Part shown: piece by piece, positions 59,850 through 64,000 of the stretch
Numbering within the stretch: the stretch's first letter is position 1
Layout: each line of letters opens with the position of its first letter
Source: an uncultured Lachnospiraceae bacterium
Lineage (GTDB): Bacteria; Bacillota; Clostridia; Lachnospirales; Lachnospiraceae
Length of the DNA: 64,000 bases
Assembly (NCBI GenBank): GCA_910585605.1
Contig: CAJUFL010000009.1
Coordinates: forward strand, 1 to 64,000
Direction: 5' to 3'
The notes under the pieces: generated by a model
The model's database searches: none
What the model was told of the DNA's origin: nothing
What the model saw: only the letters and a program-made list of their open reading frames with translations
Made by a program: the position numbers and the translations under genes

Positions 59850-61036
59850 TGTGTTGCTTGTTTATTCCATGTTAACTCTATAACGCGTTTAGTAATACCT
59901 TTTCTTTCTTCATACGCTTCATTCAAAGCCTGTAAAACTTCTTCCGTCTTCTCCATTGCTTCAAGTGCCTCAATGACTTCTGTGTTGATTCTGTCCTCAT
60001 CCTGCAATTTTCTTAAAGCTTGGGGTATATCGTTCTTGATTTCCCCTAAAATTTCTTTCATCCCTAAATCTACGTCTGCTATTTCTTCTACAACCACAGC
60101 TTCCATAATAGCTGCTTCCTTTTCCTGACACAGTTCCTGATGCTGCTTTAAATTGTTGCTTAACCTCTCAACCGCTTTTTGTGCATCGGAACAGGCACGG
60201 AACAATTCATTTGGATCATCTTCTAATACAGAAATCCATGATTTTAAATAGTCGGTATGGGAATCCAATAATTTCTGGCTTCCTTCTATTCCTAAATCTG
60301 TTCCCATAAAAAAGGCTCCAAGCTCCGCTCTCAACTCTTCTAATGCATATTCAGGTGTCCCAAATTTACTTAACATTGGACGGTCAAGTCTTGACCAGTG
60401 TCCTGTACTATGTACCATTTCATGCATCAGCGTTGTTGCAAATGCTTCCTGGCTGATAAATGCATTTCTCGGAGGAAGTACAATCGTATCACTTGCAGGG
60501 CGATAATATGCTTTATCCTGCACCTCCTCTCTAACGGAACATTCACTACTGACTATTAATTGATCTGCTAATTCCAAAACCTCATTATGTTCAAGCGGCT
60601 TCATTTCTTCCATAGTTTCAATACCTTCAATCTGGCTTGCATTAAAGACAACAAATGTATTTACCATCGGTCGCTGAAGACGTACTGTAATTTTTTCTTT
60701 TTGTCCTGTATCTGGATTTTCCTGTTCTACCTGTTTGGTAAAAATAAATTTTTCCAGCCGGATGCCTTTTTCCCCTTTTCTTATCTGCCATCCTTTGCTC
60801 TGTGCCTGCTTATAAGTCATAAATCTTGTGTCTGTATAACCAAACTTTGCACTGTAAAGGTATAATTTAATCATATTCGCTCCATGATACTTTGCACCGG
60901 AGACAGGATTATGAAAAGTAAAGGGACTTACTCCCCATTTCGGTTCCGGCAGTATGTAACCCTGTTTCATGTTTTCAATGATCTGATCAACCAGTTTCTT
61001 CCTCTCTTCCATTATCCTATCAAAGCTTCCTGACAT
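59777..61036 (-). CDS. ArdC-like antirestriction protein with shared C-terminal tail
   Basis: About 419 residues. N-terminal ArdC ssDNA-binding domain (about 1-135; TFHNPVSGAKYHGANMIKLYL and GWQIRKGEKGI), then a zincin-like peptidase domain with HEMVHSTGHW (HExxH) and EELRAELGAFFMG (third ligand Glu) at about 210-255. ArdC proteins protect entering single-stranded DNA and have been found to block restriction. The end AIEEALEAAMIPEPEFEMEM is the best form of the tail. ATG 61036 has AAGGGGAG upstream; the frame is open to 61093 inside the preceding small gene. Confidence 0.88.
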   Translation of the reverse strand: MSGSFDRIMEERKKLVDQIIENMKQGYILPEPKWGVSPFTFHNPVSGAKYHGANMIKLYLYSAKFGYTDTRFMTYKQAQSKGWQIRKGEKGIRLEKFIFTKQVEQENPDTGQKEKITVRLQRPMVNTFVVFNASQIEGIETMEEMKPLEHNEVLELADQLIVSSECSVREEVQDKAYYRPASDTIVLPPRNAFISQEAFATTLMHEMVHSTGHWSRLDRPMLSKFGTPEYALEELRAELGAFFMGTDLGIEGSQKLLDSHTDYLKSWISVLEDDPNELFRACSDAQKAVERLSNNLKQHQELCQEKEAAIMEAVVVEEIADVDLGMKEILGEIKNDIPQALRKLQDEDRINTEVIEALEAMEKTEEVLQALNEAYEERKGITKRVIELTWNKQATQYETAIEEALEAAMIPEPEFEMEM

Positions 61037-61142
61037 CTTCCCACTCCCCTTCCACATCATCTGCCGGCACTGTTTCATCTGTCTCTTCTCCAATACCTAA
61101 ATACTCTTTCCAGTTATCTGCTGCCATCATTTCTTCTTTCAT
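61020..61142 (-). CDS. 40-residue acidic small protein
   Basis: An ATG with AAAGGAGG ten bases upstream opens a 40-codon frame (MKEEMMAADNWKEYLGIGEE to VRKL), strongly acidic. It overlaps the ArdC start by 17 bp, so translational coupling is likely. Acidic DNA-mimic or antitoxin-like roles are possible but unsupported. Missed by length cut-offs. Confidence 0.65.
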   Translation of the reverse strand: MKEEMMAADNWKEYLGIGEETDETVPADDVEGEWEDVRKL

Positions 61143-61163
61143 ATCTGCCCTCCTTTCTACAGC

Positions 61164-61188
61164 AAAAAAGGAAGCATATCCTGCTTCC
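61164..61188 (-). terminator. Hairpin/U-tract upstream of 40-residue gene
   Basis: On the minus strand GGAAGC...GCTTCC (6 bp, 7-nt loop) is followed by TTTTTT and the AAAGGAGG site. Confidence 0.7.
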
Positions 61189-61212
61189 CTGACTAAAAGT
61201 TTTCCTTGTTTT

Positions 61213-61533
61213 TTATAATGTTTCTAAATCCTGGATGACCGCCTCCTTATCATTTTTATACAGGAAAATATATAATCTCTTTAACTGTTCTTTGCTATAC
61301 ATCCTTTCTTTTACCAATATCTTATAAGTATATATTTTCCCATCTCTCTGCATCTTTAAATAATTTTTTCTGACGAGTTTTGCCAGGAACGTAGATACTG
61401 TCTGCGGCTTCCAATTCTTCCCATAGACACAGTTTACCCTTTCCACTACTTCTGATAAGACAGGTTCCTTTTTGCAGTCCCATACTGCCTTCATTACCAT
61501 CTCTTCACCTTCTGTTAACTTTTCAATCTGCAT
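61213..61533 (-). CDS. BlaI/MecI/CopY-type repressor
   Basis: 106 residues. Winged helix of the penicillinase repressor family (EKLTEGEEMVMKAVWDCKKEP, WKPQTVSTFLAKLVRKNYLK). In resistance systems the repressor is cleaved after BlaR1 senses a beta-lactam. Here no blaR or beta-lactamase gene is near in the window, so it is likely a general element regulator. AAGGAG site. Confidence 0.85.
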   Translation of the reverse strand: MQIEKLTEGEEMVMKAVWDCKKEPVLSEVVERVNCVYGKNWKPQTVSTFLAKLVRKNYLKMQRDGKIYTYKILVKERMYSKEQLKRLYIFLYKNDKEAVIQDLETL

Positions 61534-61549
61534 AATTTTGTCTCCTTAT

Positions 61550-61984
61550 TTATTTCTCTTTTTCTAACAATTCCGTATTATCAAAAACGTTGCCAATCTT
61601 CAATGCGTACGCACTCAAATCACCAATAGGCATTTGTGGGTATCCTTCCGCTTCCGCAAAAAATCCAACATTATCCATATAAGTTTTATCAGCCGGACAA
61701 TATGCCGTATATGTACCATATTTCAATACAAATACCACTCCGCATTTAGGGTTCTTATAAATATCTCCTTCATAAGCTGTCTCTCCATTCATGTACTCTT
61801 TTCCAGTACATTTGCATATGGTAGCCGGTTCGATTTCATGATGTACAAATTTGGGAAATGCTCCTGACTTATCAAACTCGCCTGTGAACATTAAGTGTTT
61901 TTCTTTTCCCTTTAACTTAAATATATATCCCTCTATCCATTCACCATTATCTTTACGCTTTGCCTTACATAAATTTTCTCTCAT
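61550..61984 (-). CDS. YopX family protein
   Basis: 144 residues. YopX hallmarks: MRENLCKAKRKDNGEWIEGY near the N-terminus, CTGKEYMNGETAYEGDIY in the middle and IGDLSAYALKIGNVFDN at the end. YopX proteins occur in phages and ICEs with unknown function. ATG 61984 (GGAGG eight bases upstream) is chosen; a longer frame starts at 62008. Confidence 0.88.
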   Translation of the reverse strand: MRENLCKAKRKDNGEWIEGYIFKLKGKEKHLMFTGEFDKSGAFPKFVHHEIEPATICKCTGKEYMNGETAYEGDIYKNPKCGVVFVLKYGTYTAYCPADKTYMDNVGFFAEAEGYPQMPIGDLSAYALKIGNVFDNTELLEKEK

Positions 61985-62031
61985 AATCTCATCCTCCAAA
62001 CTAATCATTTCCTCTTTATCTTTCTTATTTT

Positions 62032-62784
62032 CTATTCTACTTTCTCACCTGACAAGAAATCATATGTTTCTATATTTACAGAAGTATCAGTATTTATTGG
62101 AATTAATATTTCACTCAGCACTGATACTGTATGATACCGAGTCTCTTCTGGAGCTTTAATGGACAAATCATACACAATCTGTATTTTTTCAGCGTAGGTT
62201 CCAACTTCAATAAGATTATTTTCTGATAATTTTTTATAGCTGGCACTGATATACCCATAGTTTCCACAGGCTTGTCCCCACAACTCATAAAATTGTTCTG
62301 TATATCCTTCAATAGCAAAAATATTATAGTAATAGATACTGTCATTAATATAAAATCCATTTTGATCAACTGCATGACTAGTATCATCCATAGAATCCTG
62401 AATAATGCCGTCCACTTGAGGTGTAGTAGCTTTAAGGGAAATATCCGCATGTACATGATCTATGTAGACTTCATAGCCCTCTGGTAAGTATTTGGTATGT
62501 ACATACATTCCAAAAGATTTGCTATCTGTCACTCTCCATTTTGATATATCATACCTTCCAGTATCGTACTCACAAACTAACTTAAATGATTCCCCTTTTA
62601 CATCTAGTATCTGTTTAGTTTCTGCTTCTCCCGTTTCTTCATTTACTTCTACAATTTGCACCTCTTTTTCTTCCGGAACATACTCTTTTTCAATCGTCCA
62701 TCCCGCTTCTTTTTCAATCGTACATCCCGCTAAATTCATAATCATAAATAATATACATAAAATTATTGTAGCTTTATTTTTCAT
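62032..62784 (-). CDS. Lipoprotein, unknown
   Basis: 250 residues. A lipobox LAGC at residues 18-21 follows a hydrophobic signal, so the mature protein is anchored outside the membrane. A short repeat TIEKEAGWTIEKEY follows. The rest is alpha/beta with no recognised domain. AAGGAG site. Ends four bases into the next gene. Confidence 0.72.
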   Translation of the reverse strand: MKNKATIILCILFMIMNLAGCTIEKEAGWTIEKEYVPEEKEVQIVEVNEETGEAETKQILDVKGESFKLVCEYDTGRYDISKWRVTDSKSFGMYVHTKYLPEGYEVYIDHVHADISLKATTPQVDGIIQDSMDDTSHAVDQNGFYINDSIYYYNIFAIEGYTEQFYELWGQACGNYGYISASYKKLSENNLIEVGTYAEKIQIVYDLSIKAPEETRYHTVSVLSEILIPINTDTSVNIETYDFLSGEKVE

Positions 62785-62987
62785 AAGTCTTCTCCTTCTG
62801 CATATCCAAACAGTTCTACCGTTTCCTGGTCAAACTCTTCCTTCAATACTCTCATGGTTTCTACATCATAATCCTGATATTTTAAACCGCAGGGACATTC
62901 TTCCCGGCAGCATACTAAGTAATAACCACAGCCAAACTGCTGCTTCACTCTGCTATATTTTAATTCTAACCTGTCTCGGATTAACAA
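62781..62987 (-). CDS. Small Cys-rich hypothetical protein
   Basis: About 68 residues from a TTG at 62987 with GAGGTG five bases upstream; other starts lie within the upstream lipoprotein gene. Contains CGYYLVCCREECPCGLKY, which could bind a metal. Its end overlaps the lipoprotein gene start by four bases (ATGA-type). Unrecognised. Confidence 0.5.
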   Translation of the reverse strand: MLIRDRLELKYSRVKQQFGCGYYLVCCREECPCGLKYQDYDVETMRVLKEEFDQETVELFGYAEGEDL

Positions 62988-62997
62988 AAGATCACCT

Positions 62998-63273
62998 CTA
63001 CTTCTCCTCAACGATTACGGAACAGTTATACAGGACAATCCTCTTTCCATCCAAATCAAATTTTACCTTATTCCCATATTCCGAATCCTCAATATCAATT
63101 TTCCCATCATAAACAGCAATCTGGTTTCCTGTATCACTGTATACAGTCACTATCCGGTTTAAACCTCCATTTATATCAGAGTCAAAATCTTTTACAGTTC
63201 TGTCCCATCCTGCACAGCCTGATAACATAAATACTGGAAACAAAAATAACATCACACAGCATATCTTCTTCAT
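62998..63273 (-). CDS. Small lipoprotein (DUF5052-like)
   Basis: 91 residues with a lipobox LSGC (about 17-20). The mature part (DRTVKDFDSDINGGLNRIVT, VKFDLDGKRIVLYN) resembles small lipoproteins common on Clostridial mobile elements; DUF5052 is my best guess. GGAGG site. Confidence 0.65.
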   Translation of the reverse strand: MKKICCVMLFLFPVFMLSGCAGWDRTVKDFDSDINGGLNRIVTVYSDTGNQIAVYDGKIDIEDSEYGNKVKFDLDGKRIVLYNCSVIVEEK

Positions 63274-63316
63274 TTAGTCCTCCATTCCACCCTTTGGGCT
63301 ATCATCACAAATAATT

Positions 63317-63535
63317 TTATATTTCCATAGAAGCAATATTATTTTTCCAGCAGTCTGGACATATACCAGATAAAAACATTTCTCTCCATTCTGGGTCCAG
63401 GTCCGGAACAGCATCTTGAATATGCTCCCCTTTCAATAAACCTTCTTCCAATTGGATATACTGCTCTGCTGTCATTGGAATAATTTTTTCATTCCTGCAC
63501 ATCGTACAGGTGATTTTAATATCATGATTTTCCAT
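63317..63535 (-). CDS. Small zinc-ribbon-like protein
   Basis: 72 residues. Cys pairs CTMC (about 10-13) and CPDC (about 58-61) are spaced like a zinc ribbon, with a helix between. Unrecognised; AAAGGG site. Lies two bases after the next upstream gene. Confidence 0.55.
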   Translation of the reverse strand: MENHDIKITCTMCRNEKIIPMTAEQYIQLEEGLLKGEHIQDAVPDLDPEWREMFLSGICPDCWKNNIASMEI

Positions 63536-63537
63536 AA

Positions 63538-63825
63538 TTACCCTTTCTCTCTAACTCCATAATGTTCACAGAAGAATCTGAAACACTTTGACAGATCATC
63601 CGTACCGATTTTTTCACATTCTTCCCCATGTTCTTTATCACACTGGCGGCAGCTGTAAAACATTTCTTCTGTAATTGTTTCCATTACTGGAATCTGCATA
63701 TTCTCTAATATACTCCCCATGAAATCGAAGTATTCTTTCACCGTCATAGACATAATCCAGTCACAGATTGCTTTCTTACTGTCTACCAGATTGGGGCTAC
63801 TCATTTCTATTATTTCGGCTTCCAC
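63538..63825 (-). CDS. Small hypothetical protein
   Basis: 95 residues from a GTG at 63825 with AGGAGG nine bases upstream, overlapping the upstream stop (TAGTG). Contains Cys and His residues (CRQCDKEHGEEC) and may bind metal. Unrecognised. Confidence 0.55.
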   Translation of the reverse strand: MEAEIIEMSSPNLVDSKKAICDWIMSMTVKEYFDFMGSILENMQIPVMETITEEMFYSCRQCDKEHGEECEKIGTDDLSKCFRFFCEHYGVREKG

Positions 63826-64000
63826 TAATTACTTCCTCCTTCTTCAAAATACAGTTCCAATGCCTTCTCGATGATCTCACCAATTTCTTTATCATCCTGC
63901 TCCGGCTTAAAATACTTCTGTATCACTTTCCCACTAACCTTGTATCCTTTGGGTGCCCCCGGTTTCCTTTTCACTTTCTTTCCGGATAACACCTCCGTCA
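63825..64000 (-). CDS. Partial gene at right edge (3' end only)
   Basis: The last about 57 residues of a leftward gene that begins outside the window. They include a basic stretch (GKKVKRKPGAPKGYKVSGKV) and a helical acidic end (IGEIIEKALELYFEEGGSN). The stop overlaps the next gene start (TAGTG). Not identifiable from the fragment. Confidence 0.6.
   Translation of the reverse strand, partial: TEVLSGKKVKRKPGAPKGYKVSGKVIQKYFKPEQDDKEIGEIIEKALELYFEEGGSN

Larger units (their letters stand above)
25622..64000. mobile_element. Integrative conjugative element (Tn1549/CTn-like), left part
   Basis: Everything from the attachment site to the right edge carries conjugative element functions: integrase, SSB, VirB4, VirD4, VirB6/VirB2-like and PrgI proteins, a wall hydrolase, relaxase and MobC, ArdC and Toprim cargo. 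The order and the gene families resemble Tn1549-like ICEs of Clostridia, though the integrase sits at the opposite side from the relaxase and VirB4 is split. The right end is outside the window, so size and completeness are unknown. Confidence 0.9.

Noticed and set aside
1..64000. CRISPR arrays
   Set aside because: No regularly spaced direct repeats and no cas genes were seen.

Overview
The window (about 37-40% GC by eye) looks like a Firmicutes genome, most likely Lachnospiraceae of the Roseburia/Agathobacter kind. The reasons are Clostridia-type ribosome binding sites, a fused potCD gene, chemoreceptors including a FIST/cytoplasmic receptor pair, a manganese-catalase (CotJC-like) remnant, and a Tn1549/CTn-style conjugative element whose gene families are common in gut Lachnospiraceae. 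No species can be named from sequence alone.

Layout. 1-4.1 kb is a scrambled accessory patch: a 3'-truncated IS21-family istA, an AbiEi/AbiEii (type IV toxin-antitoxin) pair whose third gene was cut off by the IS, and two gene remnants. 4.1-25.3 kb is ordinary chromosome: degV, a hybrid sensor kinase, a cupin regulator with potA-potB-potCD (polyamine uptake), a phosphoglycerate-mutase-like phosphatase, a large cyclic-nucleotide-binding-domain protein, ung, a HAD hydrolase, a chemoreceptor/MecA-like/PqqD-like/OPT-transporter cluster, and a FIST-chemoreceptor pair.

From about 25.62 kb to the right edge lies an integrative conjugative element (ICE). Its left end is a tRNA 3'-end fragment (attachment site) still followed by the tRNA terminator, next to a tyrosine integrase. 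Almost all element genes point leftwards: an HTH_36 replication-type protein; a type I toxin-antitoxin locus (28-residue holin-like toxin plus overlapping antisense RNA); a three-domain cell-wall hydrolase and a VirB4 split into two genes; SSB; surface proteins (thioester/SpaA adhesin, CAP/LRR protein); an XRE/TIR cassette; a pilus-type channel set (CpaE-like/FN3, PrgI, VirB6-like, VirB2-like, VirD4); a relaxase and MobC with a highly structured candidate oriT; then a long run of 'leading-region' cargo (DUF3991/Toprim, DUF5688, a nucleotidase-like HAD, two pentapeptide proteins, a helical-repeat protein, ArdC) and small lipoproteins and regulators.

The strongest unusual signal is in 52-61 kb. 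Eight adjacent genes encoding unrelated proteins end in versions of the same acidic C-terminal tail (best form AIEEALEAAMIPEPEFEMEM), and two neighbours share it as a 76-bp, 95% identical DNA repeat. The families involved (primase-like Toprim, ArdC antirestriction, pentapeptide proteins) are the kind delivered to recipient cells, so the tail may be a shared type IV secretion signal or docking tag. A second element-wide pattern is an intrinsic-terminator-like hairpin with its U-tract placed just before the ribosome binding site of many genes.
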